Below are positions 6,370-13,349 of a stretch of DNA of 22,755 bases, piece after piece; position 1 is the stretch's first letter, and every line of letters begins with the position of its first letter. A model generated the notes under the pieces. The model made no database searches. It was not told the origin of the DNA and saw only the letters and a program-made list of their open reading frames with translations. The position numbers were made by a program, and so were the translations under genes. Source of the stretch: Acidobacteriota bacterium (GTDB lineage Bacteria; Acidobacteriota; Terriglobia; UBA7540); contig QHZM01000108.1 in assembly GCA_003224665.1 (NCBI GenBank), positions 1 to 22,755 on the forward strand, in the 5' to 3' direction.

Positions 6370-8067
6370 ATGAAGAGAATCGGGAAATTTTTCGTCTGGA
6401 TCATCGGGATCATCCTTGCGCTCGAGGTCGTGGGGATCATTGTCGCGGCGCTGTCGAAACGCATCAGTCCTCATACTGTGTTGACGGTGCGGATTGAGGG
6501 CGAGATTCCGGAGCAGGCGCCGCGCAACCCCTTTGCCGAGCTCGTGGCCGGCCGCGAGACAACCCTCACCGACATCGTCGAGGGCCTCGAGCGCGCGCGC
6601 ACCGACCCGCGGATCACGGGCGTCGAAATGCACGTCACTGAGTCCGGCATGAGTATGGCGAAGCTCCAGGACCTCCGCGGCAGGATTCAGGAATTGAATC
6701 GCGCCGGAAAATTCAGCGTGGCCTATCTCGAGTTCGCCACGAACCGTTCCTACTACCTCGCCTCCGCCTGCCAGACGGTCTTGCTGCTGCCGAGCTCCGA
6801 CCTCTACGTGCGCGGCATGATGGCCTCGTCGACGTTCTTTCGCGGCGCGCTCGACAAGCTCGGTGTTTACCCGGACCTCTACCACATCGGAGACTACAAG
6901 AACGCCACCAACGTCTACACGGAGAAGAAGTACACGCAGGCGCACCGCGAGGCCACCCAGTCCCTGGTTGAGGACTGGTACCACGAATTCCTGCGCGGCG
7001 TCGCTGAAGGCCGCGGCATGAGGCCCGAAGAGGCGGAGGCCGCCATTCAAAGGGGCCCGTTCACCTCGCAGGAGGCGCTGGCCGCCAGGCTGGTGGACAA
7101 ACTGGCCTACGCCGACGAAGCCCGCGATATCGTCGAACGGAAGAACCACGGCGGCCACAACCGCCTGAGCCTGCGCGAATACCTTCGACGCACGGAGCGC
7201 GAGGGCCGCTCGAAGCTGGCGATCATCTACGCGACGGGCATGATCCTGCCGGGACGCAGCGGCAACGACCCCTTGGGCGGGTCGGTGATCGGGTCGGACA
7301 CGATCGCCGAGCAGTTCCGCCGCGCCCGCGACGACTCCTCGATCAGAGCCGTGGTGCTGCGAGTCGATTCTCCCGGCGGCGTCTCCTTCTCCTCCGAGGC
7401 CATCCGCCGCGAGGTCGAAATGACGAAGCGCTCGAAGCCCGTCGTCGCCTCCATGTCGGACGTCGCAGCCTCGGGCGGGTACTGGATTTCGATGTCGGCG
7501 GATAAAATCGTGGCCGAGCCCGGCACGCTCACCGGCTCCATCGGCGTGGTGACGGGAAAATTCAATCTCCACGGCCTGTACGAAAAGTTGGGCCTTTCGA
7601 AGGACTTCGTCGCCACCACCGAAAATTCCACCCTGGAATGGCCTTACCAGAACTTCACTCCCGCGCAGCGCCAGTCAGTCGAAAAAACGATGCGAGACGT
7701 CTATGAGAATTTCCTGCGCGGCGTGGCCGAAGGCCGTCACATGGACGTGAAGGCGGTGGACAAGATCGGTCAGGGGCGCGTGTGGACGGGCGAACGCGCC
7801 CGAAAACTCGGCCTGGTGGATGAACTCGGCGGGCTCCACGCGGCCATCGCTCGCGCGCGAGAGCTCGCCAAGATTCCCGGGAGTGAAAAAGTGGGCCTGG
7901 TTTACCTGCCGCCGCCCAAATCGTTCTTCGACGCGGTCTTCGAGCTGCTCGGCGACGCCAGGGCCGCGCGCCCCGCGGCCGCGCTGAGCCAGTGGCTCGG
8001 CCAAGTCGAGTCCCTCGCCCGCCAACCCGTGTGGGCCCTCCTCCCCGATGTGCCCGAGGTCGAGTGA
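6370..8067 (+). CDS. sppA: signal peptide peptidase SppA, two-domain (67K) type
   Basis: A 565-residue membrane-anchored serine protease of family S49 that degrades cleaved signal peptides in the membrane. An N-terminal anchor (about residues 7-28, FFVWIIGIILALEVVGIIVA) precedes two tandem S49 domains. The general-base lysine sits in the first domain (IGDYKNAT, K177) and the nucleophile serine in the second (SDVAASGGYWIS, S368), as in E. coli SppA. VDSPGG and TLTGSIGVV flank the active site. The start at 6370 is chosen for GGGGAGG six bases upstream and because the promoter -10 overlaps the earlier ATG. It is convergent with glgC, with a gap of about 100 bases containing only a small GC hairpin (8070-8082) without a U-tract. 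Confidence 0.95.
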   Translation: MKRIGKFFVWIIGIILALEVVGIIVAALSKRISPHTVLTVRIEGEIPEQAPRNPFAELVAGRETTLTDIVEGLERARTDPRITGVEMHVTESGMSMAKLQDLRGRIQELNRAGKFSVAYLEFATNRSYYLASACQTVLLLPSSDLYVRGMMASSTFFRGALDKLGVYPDLYHIGDYKNATNVYTEKKYTQAHREATQSLVEDWYHEFLRGVAEGRGMRPEEAEAAIQRGPFTSQEALAARLVDKLAYADEARDIVERKNHGGHNRLSLREYLRRTEREGRSKLAIIYATGMILPGRSGNDPLGGSVIGSDTIAEQFRRARDDSSIRAVVLRVDSPGGVSFSSEAIRREVEMTKRSKPVVASMSDVAASGGYWISMSADKIVAEPGTLTGSIGVVTGKFNLHGLYEKLGLSKDFVATTENSTLEWPYQNFTPAQRQSVEKTMRDVYENFLRGVAEGRHMDVKAVDKIGQGRVWTGERARKLGLVDELGGLHAAIARARELAKIPGSEKVGLVYLPPPKSFFDAVFELLGDARAARPAAALSQWLGQVESLARQPVWALLPDVPEVE

Positions 8068-8170
8068 GAGCGGCCGGGCCGCGCCGCGCGACGCAAACAC
8101 GCCGAGCAGCCGGCCACGGGCTCGAAACTCCGAACCCATCCCGTCGCGACCCGCAGCCGGGACTCCTTCC

Positions 8171-9273
8171 TTACTCCGGCTCCTCGAACAGGCGCTGTTC
8201 GGGGACGACCACGACAATGCCGGTCTCGGTGACGTGATATCGGTGTAGCTGTTCACGCGCACGTCCGGCGAAACGATGGAGTGCGTGACCCGCCCGCCGG
8301 ATATGATCGAGCCCATGGAGACAATGGAATCGACGGCGATGCCCATGCGCCGCCCTTCCTCCGCAAAGACGAACTTGGCTGGCGGGTACTGGCGCTGGTA
8401 GGTGCGGATGGGCCAGTGGCTGTCATAGAGGTTGAAGACGGGCGATACGGACACCAGGTCCATGTTGGCCTCGTAGTAGGCCTCGATCGTCCCGATGTCG
8501 CGCCAGTATTTGGCTTCCTTCCGGTTCTCGTCGATGAAGTTGTAGGCAAAGACCCGGTGACTTTCGATGAGCTTGGGGATAACGTCCCGGCCGAAGTCGT
8601 GAGTGGAACCGGAGTCTTCGGCGTCCTTCATGAGCACGTCAATCAGGAAGTCGTGGTTGAAGCAGTAGATGCCCATGGAGACGTAAGATTTGTCGGGGTT
8701 GTGCGGCGAGGGCTTGGGGTCGGGCGGCTTTTCCTCCCAGCGGACGATGCGGCTGTCGGAATCAAGCTCGAGCACGCCGAACCGCGACGCTTCCGAGCGG
8801 TCGAATTCGATCGCGCCGATGGTGACTTCGGCACCGGCGGCCACGTGCTGGTTGATCATCAACTGGTAGTCCATCTTGTACACGTGGTCGCCCGAAAGGA
8901 TCAGGACGTACTTGGCCGGCTCGCTGCCAATCGAATAGAGGTTCTGGTAAATCGCGTCCGCCGTTGCGCGGTACCAGTACTCTCCCACGCGCATCATGGG
9001 CGGCAGGATTTGAATGAATTCGCCGAGTTCGCTCGCCAGGATGCTCCAGCCTTCGCGGATGTGCCGGTTGAGCGAAAGGGCCTTGTACTGCGTCAGGACA
9101 AAGATCCGGCGCAGGCCGGAGTTGACGCAGTTCGAGAGCGTGAGGTCAATGATGCGGTAAATCCCGCCGAAGGGCACGGCGGGTTTGGCCCGGTCGCGAG
9201 TCAGCGGGTAGAGACGCTCGCCCGCACCGCCGGCCAGCAAGCATACCAGTGTGTCCTGCGTGTAGTGGAGCAC
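8171..9273 (-). pseudogene. glgC: glucose-1-phosphate adenylyltransferase, internally deleted and frameshifted
   Basis: GlgC makes ADP-glucose for glycogen synthesis. From the GTG at 9273 (GAAGGAG upstream) the frame encodes a normal nucleotidyltransferase domain: LLAGGAGERLYPLTRDRAKPA (near residues 12-32), the catalytic aspartate in LSGDHVYKMDY (D129), GVLELD and EEKP. The beta-helix domain follows up to VRVNSYTDI (about residue 346). At 8234-8243 the sequence jumps to a different frame encoding YHVTETGIVVVVPEQ and RLFEEPE with a stop at 8171, the usual end of the protein. About 45-55 codons of the C-terminal beta-helix are missing and the frame changes (1103 bases, not a multiple of three). 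As written, translation runs on into the region antisense to sppA. Real mutation or assembly error cannot be told apart here. Confidence 0.9.
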
Positions 9274-9380
9274 GGGGTCGGCAGCTCCTTCTAGACTTTT
9301 ATCCTGCCCGCGGGCACCTGACACCCCGCCCGACTCGCCGCCCGAGCCGCCTCATCTCGGTTGAGACCGGTAAAGCGAAA

Positions 9381-9408
9381 ATTATAGCAAAAGCCGGCCG
9401 GAGCCAAA
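9381..9408 (-). promoter_or_regulatory. putative glgC promoter
   Basis: On the minus strand TTTGGC (9408-9403), a 16-base spacer and a perfect TATAAT (9386-9381) lie about 110 bases before the glgC start. The -35 and spacer lie within one arm of the 11-bp inverted repeat at 9393-9431. Confidence 0.5.
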
Positions 9409-9431
9409 GGGCAAGTTCTTCTCCGGCCGGC
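9393..9431. repeat. perfect 11-bp inverted repeat overlapping the glgC promoter
   Basis: GCCGGCCGGAG (9393-9403) and CTCCGGCCGGC (9421-9431) are perfect complements around a 17-base loop. On the minus strand the hairpin is followed by TTTT and then the TATAAT of the glgC promoter. It could terminate transcription coming from the radical SAM side, or act as an operator. Confidence 0.5.
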
Positions 9432-9458
9432 AAGCGCCCGCCAGCTCATCTGTTGCCG

Positions 9459-9477
9459 GTTGATCGGGCGGATCAAC
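9459..9477. repeat. 7-bp inverted repeat in the glgC/radical-SAM gap
   Basis: GTTGATC-GGGCG-GATCAAC is an operator-like palindrome in the roughly 550-base divergent gap 9274-9822. The rest of the gap holds the glgC promoter, a GTGCCGGG direct repeat near 9594 and 9609, and a TATAAT at 9663-9668 that could serve the radical SAM gene but lacks a good -35. Confidence 0.3.
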
Positions 9478-9822
9478 GGCTGCCTATCGTTCGCGTTTTC
9501 TCGGCTCATGCGCCGAGCATACCAACCTTCACTCCATTCTCAATCAGCTAATTCAAGGGTTTTCTCACAGCCTCAAATGATAGCTGCCAGTTGTGCCGGG
9601 GTGCCCGGTGCCGGGAAATTTTCAGCTAAATTTCAGGATAGCGATTTTTATGCGAGGCGGGATATAATCCGTCCCCAGCCGTTGAGCCCTCCGTTCCTGA
9701 AACGAAGCTCAACCTGAAGGCCTCAAAATCGAGAGGGGCCGAACACCATTTAAAATCTCGCACCTTATCGCAAGTCGAATCCATCCGACTGTACGAGCGC
9801 GAGCAGATTGAGGAGATGAAAA

Positions 9823-11370
9823 ATGGCCCGGGTGATACTGGTGAATCCGGCAAACTCGACCAGGGGATATAGCATTATCACGCCAAGGTGGCTTTTTGTA
9901 ATTGCCCAGGCCACGCCTCGAGATCTTGTTGGTGATCCCACGGTGGTCGATGAAGCCCTTGAAAGGTTCAACCCAAATACCGTCCATCCTGGAGATATCG
10001 TCGGAATAGGAATCACTACGGGCAATTGCCAGGCGGGTTACAGAGTCTTGCGGGAAGCGAAAGCGAAGGGCGCGACGGTGATTATGGGAGGCATTCACCC
10101 CACGATCTTCCCCGACGAACCGCTCGAGATGGGAGCCGATGCGGTCGTCACCGGAAACGGAGACCTCGTATGGAGTAAGGCGATCCGAGACGCCTTGGAC
10201 CACAATCTGCAAAGGCAATACGTCGGTGGCCGCGTGTCCGGTGAAACTCTGCTCAAGGCCAGGTGGGACGTCCTTGACCCGACACAATATATGTTTGCCA
10301 CGGTTCAAACCGTAGCCGGGTGTCCGGAGAACTGCAGTTTCTGTTCGGTATGGGTGACCGATGGCCGCCAAGCGCGCCAGCGCCTGACCGACAAGATCAT
10401 TGAGGAAGTGAACGAATTGTACGGGCTCGGCTTTCGCCTCATTATTTTTGCCGATGATAACTTCAACCCGGCGACTCTGGGGCGCATCGCGCGCGAGACA
10501 AGCCCGGGTAAGAGAAAAGAGCTCGAGCAAATACGGGAGGAGCGGCTGAAATTCTTCGAGGAATACCATCAATCGGTCCCGGGAAACATGTACGGTTTCA
10601 CACAAATGACGACCGAAGTTACCAGCGACGAAGAATACCTTTCGGCGATGTACCACAAGATGCGGATCAGGGGGGCTTTGATCGGCGTCGAGTCGTTTTC
10701 GGAGGAAGGCTTGAAGAGCGCCAACAAGCAGTGGAATCCAACCGGAAAGAAGATGGTTGAAACGATCCAGAAGATTCAAGAAGCTGGAATCATGGTCTTG
10801 AGTTCGATCATTTTCGGTCTTGAGTCGGACACCCTCCAGACGATCCGGACCATGAGGCAGTTTGCCCTGGAGTCCGGCAGCGTGCTCGCTCAGTTCCCCT
10901 TCTATCACCCCTATCCCGGAACCAAAGATTTCCTTGAGATGATGAGCGATAAAAAGAATCTTGCCAACCCGAACTTTGTCCCCAAGCACAAGATCCAAAT
11001 CAGTGGGGAGCGGTTCTGGCTGAAAAGTGTGAACGAGCTTGATGTCTACGACCATCCCAACATCAGCCGAAACGATCTGCTGGCGGAGAATAAAAAGTGT
11101 TGGGATTCCTTCTATTCGGTCCGAGAGGCCGTCAAACGGACCAGGCATGGAAGACCGGGACGCTGGCCGATGGCCGCGAAATTATCCTATCTGTTCATGT
11201 GCTTGGCCTTTAAACGAATCTACAGTGGGCAGGGCATGGCGGCTGACGGCGTTCAAAGAAAGGGGCTGGGGATTTTGACGCGGGCTATCATCAAAGTCGG
11301 AGTGGGAATATATAACCACTTCTGCCGTGCGGAGAGGGCCAGCGTCGGCGCACCGTTAGGGCGCTCTTGA
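9823..11370 (+). CDS. B12-binding-domain radical SAM protein, function unknown
   Basis: A 515-residue class B (cobalamin-type) radical SAM protein. The N-terminal Rossmann domain (about residues 1-130) shows IVGIGITTGN, GATVIMGGIHPTIFPDEPLE and ADAVVTGNGD. It lacks the DxHxxG cobalamin-ligand motif, as many members do. The 4Fe-4S cluster motif is CPENCSFC (C167, C171, C174), followed by the radical SAM barrel (FADDNFNP, GALIGVESFSEEGLK, SIIFGLESDT, PFYHPYPGT). The C-terminal 100 residues are a separate, possibly membrane-associated region (LSYLFMCLAFKRIY). GAGGAG lies eight bases before the ATG. Relatives include bacteriochlorophyll-cyclase-like and hopanoid/lipid-modifying enzymes, but nothing fixes the substrate. 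It stands alone, and its codon usage is visibly less GC-rich than its neighbours, suggesting later acquisition. Confidence 0.88.
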   Translation: MARVILVNPANSTRGYSIITPRWLFVIAQATPRDLVGDPTVVDEALERFNPNTVHPGDIVGIGITTGNCQAGYRVLREAKAKGATVIMGGIHPTIFPDEPLEMGADAVVTGNGDLVWSKAIRDALDHNLQRQYVGGRVSGETLLKARWDVLDPTQYMFATVQTVAGCPENCSFCSVWVTDGRQARQRLTDKIIEEVNELYGLGFRLIIFADDNFNPATLGRIARETSPGKRKELEQIREERLKFFEEYHQSVPGNMYGFTQMTTEVTSDEEYLSAMYHKMRIRGALIGVESFSEEGLKSANKQWNPTGKKMVETIQKIQEAGIMVLSSIIFGLESDTLQTIRTMRQFALESGSVLAQFPFYHPYPGTKDFLEMMSDKKNLANPNFVPKHKIQISGERFWLKSVNELDVYDHPNISRNDLLAENKKCWDSFYSVREAVKRTRHGRPGRWPMAAKLSYLFMCLAFKRIYSGQGMAADGVQRKGLGILTRAIIKVGVGIYNHFCRAERASVGAPLGRS

Positions 11371-11575
11371 TTCAATACGTGACATTCATTCCATAGGTAT
11401 TGCTCCGGATCCTGAGGAGCGCCTCAGAGTGCGAAACTCCTCCTCGATTTCGTTGTTGGGGCCGTGGACGCCTCCGGCTTCCGGCTGGGAACGAGCCGGT
11501 GCGCACCGAGGCTTCGGTTCTGAAAGGTGTTATTCGGACTGGGGAGGCCGGATCGAAGATTTTGCCGGATGTCCC
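11371..11575. other. gap without a recognisable gene
   Basis: Between the radical SAM stop and the small minus-strand gene I see only a short hairpin, CTGAGG-AGCG-CCTCAG (11412-11427), about 40 bases after the stop. No U-tract follows, so its role as a terminator is uncertain. Confidence 0.3.
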
Positions 11576-11866
11576 TTACGACCGCTTGCGGGGGCGGCGT
11601 CGCTGTAAGTATTCCTGGATGTCCTGGTCCCCGATATGAAGGTGGGGCTTCGCCGCGCGACTCTCCTGGTTTCCGCCTTCCAGTTCCCGCTTCAGTCGTG
11701 AAAAACAGATTTCCGGACCATCCTGGAACTTCAGGGCAGTCGAGCGGAATGCTTCGGATTGAATCTTGACAGTGAATTGGCGCGCCTCGACAGCCGCATC
11801 GACCACGCGGAAGGTGTAAGTGCGAGAAGCGGCCGCAACATTAAAGCCCACATACTGTATGTTCAC
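11576..11866 (-). CDS. small conserved-looking hypothetical protein
   Basis: A 96-residue protein starting at GTG 11866 with AAAGGA seven bases upstream; a longer frame to 11950 has no such site. It begins VNIQYVGFNVAAASRTYTFRV and continues with alternating hydrophobic strands (QFTVKIQSEAF, ALKFQDGPEICFSRL). A charged helix and a basic tail (EYLQRRRPRKRS) end it. The pattern resembles small uncharacterised proteins I recall from Acidobacteriota, without a known function. Codon bias and a proper ribosome-binding site support a real gene. It is divergent from the small basic protein at 12200, with promoters in the shared gap 11867-12199. Confidence 0.65.
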   Translation of the reverse strand: MNIQYVGFNVAAASRTYTFRVVDAAVEARQFTVKIQSEAFRSTALKFQDGPEICFSRLKRELEGGNQESRAAKPHLHIGDQDIQEYLQRRRPRKRS

Positions 11867-11973
11867 TCGAGCATCCTTTCCCGGCTCTTGTAGTATGCGC
11901 CCCACCGGGGCGGAAAGCCAGCAGGTTCTAAAGCGAATGACCAACAACAAAGTCCTAGGCCGGCTCGCGCACC

Positions 11974-11982
11974 TGTGATAAT
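11974..11982 (+). promoter_or_regulatory. putative extended -10 promoter
   Basis: TGTGATAAT is an extended -10 element without a clear -35. A transcript starting near 11989 would meet the terminator-like hairpin at 12028-12066 before reaching the gene at 12200. Confidence 0.35.
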
Positions 11983-12027
11983 ATGAAGAGTGTTCGTCGC
12001 TCTTGTAACAGCTTCCAAGTAGTATTC

Positions 12028-12066
12028 AAAGGCTGCGGGAACGACTCGCGGCCTTTTCGTATTTTT
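12028..12066 (+). terminator. intrinsic terminator or attenuator in a leader
   Basis: AAAGGCTGCG (12028-12037) pairs with CGCGGCCTTT (12047-12056) in a 10-bp stem with one G-U pair and a 9-base loop. It is followed by a T, then CGTA and a TTTTT run. No gene ends just upstream on the plus strand, so it would end a leader or a short RNA of about 75 bases from the promoter at 11974-11982. Confidence 0.5.
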
Positions 12067-12199
12067 GAGCCCAAGGTCACCCGGAGAGCAACCGAGCAGC
12101 GAGAATGCGCCCCTATCAGGGCAGAACCGCCCGGTTCCTTTTCTCAATCTCCGGGGACTGGGTGTTCTCAGCCTGAACAACCTTGCGCGAGGAGCGGCT

Positions 12200-12427
12200 A
12201 TGGCAAAGAGCAGTCAGACATTTCGGAAGCGACAACGAGAGATCAAGGTGCGCGAGAAGGCTCAGCTCAAGCGCGAACGTCGGGAACAACGGCGAAAGGA
12301 AAAGAAGGAAACAGAAGCTCTTGCTCCCCAGCCAGCAGGCGATCAACCCGGGCTGGCCGGAGCAGAGCCCGAAGCCGGGAACGATCATGGCTCGCTTGAA
12401 GAGGGCGCAAACATGGATGAGCTTTGA
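12200..12427 (+). CDS. small highly basic protein
   Basis: A 75-residue protein: the first 40 residues are a lysine/arginine/glutamate/glutamine-rich helix (MAKSSQTFRKRQREIKVREK onward), followed by an acidic, Pro/Gly-rich tail ending NMDEL. The start at ATG 12200 has GAGGAG seven bases upstream; longer frames lack one. Short proteins with this MAKS-xx-FxKRQRE beginning are found in several phyla without an assigned role. The charge suggests RNA or ribosome binding (inference). It lies 95 bases ahead of an RRM RNA-binding gene on the same strand, so a shared RNA-related role is plausible. Confidence 0.75.
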   Translation: MAKSSQTFRKRQREIKVREKAQLKRERREQRRKEKKETEALAPQPAGDQPGLAGAEPEAGNDHGSLEEGANMDEL

Positions 12428-12484
12428 GGGCCGCCGAGACTCTAAAGCCTTGCAAACGGGAATGTCGTGTCAATGTACGATAAA

Positions 12485-12508
12485 GAGGCGGACCCCAAGG
12501 GCCGCCTC
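12485..12508 (+). promoter_or_regulatory. hairpin just upstream of the RRM gene's ribosome-binding site
   Basis: GAGGCGG (12485-12491) and CCGCCTC (12502-12508) form a perfect 7-bp stem with a 10-base loop, ending four bases before AGGAGG. The placement is suitable for translational control or for an autoregulatory RNA-binding site. No U-tract follows, so it is not a terminator. Confidence 0.4.
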
Positions 12509-12522
12509 AACCAGGAGGAAAG

Positions 12523-12849
12523 ATGGCTTCTAAACTTTTCATTGGAAATCTTCCGCACAGCACCACCGAGAGTGCCCTCAGCGATTTTGTGACTAACGCG
12601 GGCTTTCAAGTGGCTTCGGCGGTCGTGGTTCGCGACAGAATGACGGGCGAGCCGCGCGGGTTTGGCTTTGTTGAGCTCGCCCAAAGCGAGGACCTGCAGC
12701 GGGCGATCGCGGGATTAAATGGCCAGAGTCTTGAGGGCCGCCGGCTGACCGTGAATGAAGCTCGGCCCCAGCCCGCGCGCTTCTCGGGATCCCAGGGCGG
12801 CGGCGGCGGAGCTTACCGGGGACGCTCCGATCGCCGTCGTGGCTACTAG
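12523..12849 (+). CDS. RNA-binding protein with one RRM domain
   Basis: A 108-residue protein with a single RNA recognition motif: RNP2 KLFIGNL (residues 4-10) and RNP1 RGFGFVEL (45-52), with the canonical spacing and GLNGQSLEGRRLTVNEARP closing the fold. A Gly/Arg/Ser-rich tail (GGGGGAYRGRSDRRRGY) follows. This is the layout of cold-inducible glycine-rich RNA-binding proteins of cyanobacteria and other bacteria, presumed to act on mRNA structure or stability. AGGAGG sits upstream of the ATG, and a 7-bp hairpin lies just before it. The TAG stop is the exact target site of a putative MITE, which leaves the reading frame unchanged. Confidence 0.93.
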   Translation: MASKLFIGNLPHSTTESALSDFVTNAGFQVASAVVVRDRMTGEPRGFGFVELAQSEDLQRAIAGLNGQSLEGRRLTVNEARPQPARFSGSQGGGGGAYRGRSDRRRGY

Positions 12850-12950
12850 TGCCGTTCCAACTTAATGGGCCGAAATGCTTAGGCCGAGGTCTTCGCAGAA
12901 TGCTCGAAAGCGCTGCTCACGGAAACAGCTCCAGATAGTTGGAACGACAC
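12849..12950. mobile_element. putative IS630/Tc1-type MITE, 102 bp
   Basis: Terminal inverted repeats GTGCCGTTCCAACT and AGTTGGAACGACAC match with one mismatch. The element is flanked on both sides by TA (12847-12848 and 12951-12952) inside C-TA...TA-G, the signature of IS630-family insertion into CTAG with TA duplication. Removing the element and one TA restores GGC-TAC-TAG-AGC, the intact end of the RRM gene. It is too short for a transposase; the minus strand carries a 24-codon open stretch (CFREQRFRAFCEDLGLSISA) that could be a remnant. A long-range terminator hairpin is the alternative reading. Confidence 0.6.
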
Positions 12951-13114
12951 TAGAGCTCTACTCACCTCGAGACCTCCCCAAATCGAGCGTCTCCGCCGCC
13001 CAGGCTCGCAAACCGCTCCTTCTTGGTGCGGAAGTCGGTTTTCGTGGTGCCGCCCTCAAGGGCGCCGTTACGTCACGTCAGCCGGGCACGCCGTTCGCGA
13101 AACGCACATGCCGC

Positions 13115-13159
13115 TTTCTTGAACGCATACATCAGAAAACGATGCATGCGCCACGCGTG
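13115..13159. repeat. REP-like hairpin repeat, copy 1
   Basis: A unit of about 45 bases, repeated at an exact 81-base offset at 13196-13240 with about 35 of 45 bases identical. Within it CGCATACATC (13124-13133) and GATGCATGCG (13141-13150) form a 10-bp stem with one mismatch and a 7-base loop. Confidence 0.55.
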
Positions 13160-13195
13160 TACCCTTAATCCCAAATCAATCAACACGGAAGCGCC

Positions 13196-13240
13196 CTTCA
13201 TGATCGCTTGCATCAGAAAGCGATGTATGCGCCGGCCGTG
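13196..13240. repeat. REP-like hairpin repeat, copy 2
   Basis: Second copy of the unit at 13115-13159, with a weaker stem (two mismatches). The 81-base period is 27 codons, and on the minus strand both copies lie in one 72-codon frame (13073-13291), encoding RIHRFLMQAIMKGA and RMHRFLMYAFKKAA. That frame might be a repetitive small gene, but no ribosome-binding site supports it. The rest of 12953-13349 shows nothing identifiable. Confidence 0.5.
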
Positions 13241-13349
13241 CATCGGGCGAAGACTGAAGGACTTCAACGCCGCGGCTTGTCTTGAGCCCACAGGCTTTCC
13301 GGGCTAACATCTGATTTCCGCCCTGTTACCCTTCAGCCTGAGGCCCGCG

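Noticed and set aside
6184..7572. Long minus-strand open frame opposite sppA
   Set aside because: It is the antisense shadow of a well-supported sppA and has no recognisable domain; high GC at third codon positions opens such frames.
8070..8082. GCGGC-CGG-GCCGC hairpin as a bidirectional terminator between sppA and glgC
   Set aside because: Stem of five bases with a three-base loop and no U-tract on either side.
8281..9294. Long plus-strand open frame opposite glgC
   Set aside because: Composition is the Val/Asp/His-rich pattern of an antisense shadow; glgC motifs are on the other strand.
9560..9822. Cobalamin riboswitch ahead of the B12-type radical SAM gene
   Set aside because: No B12-box-like conserved segment is visible in the leader.
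13115..13240. Two similar hairpin repeats as a minimal CRISPR array
   Set aside because: Only two imperfect copies, no constant spacer pattern and no cas genes in the window; they fit REP-like repeats better.
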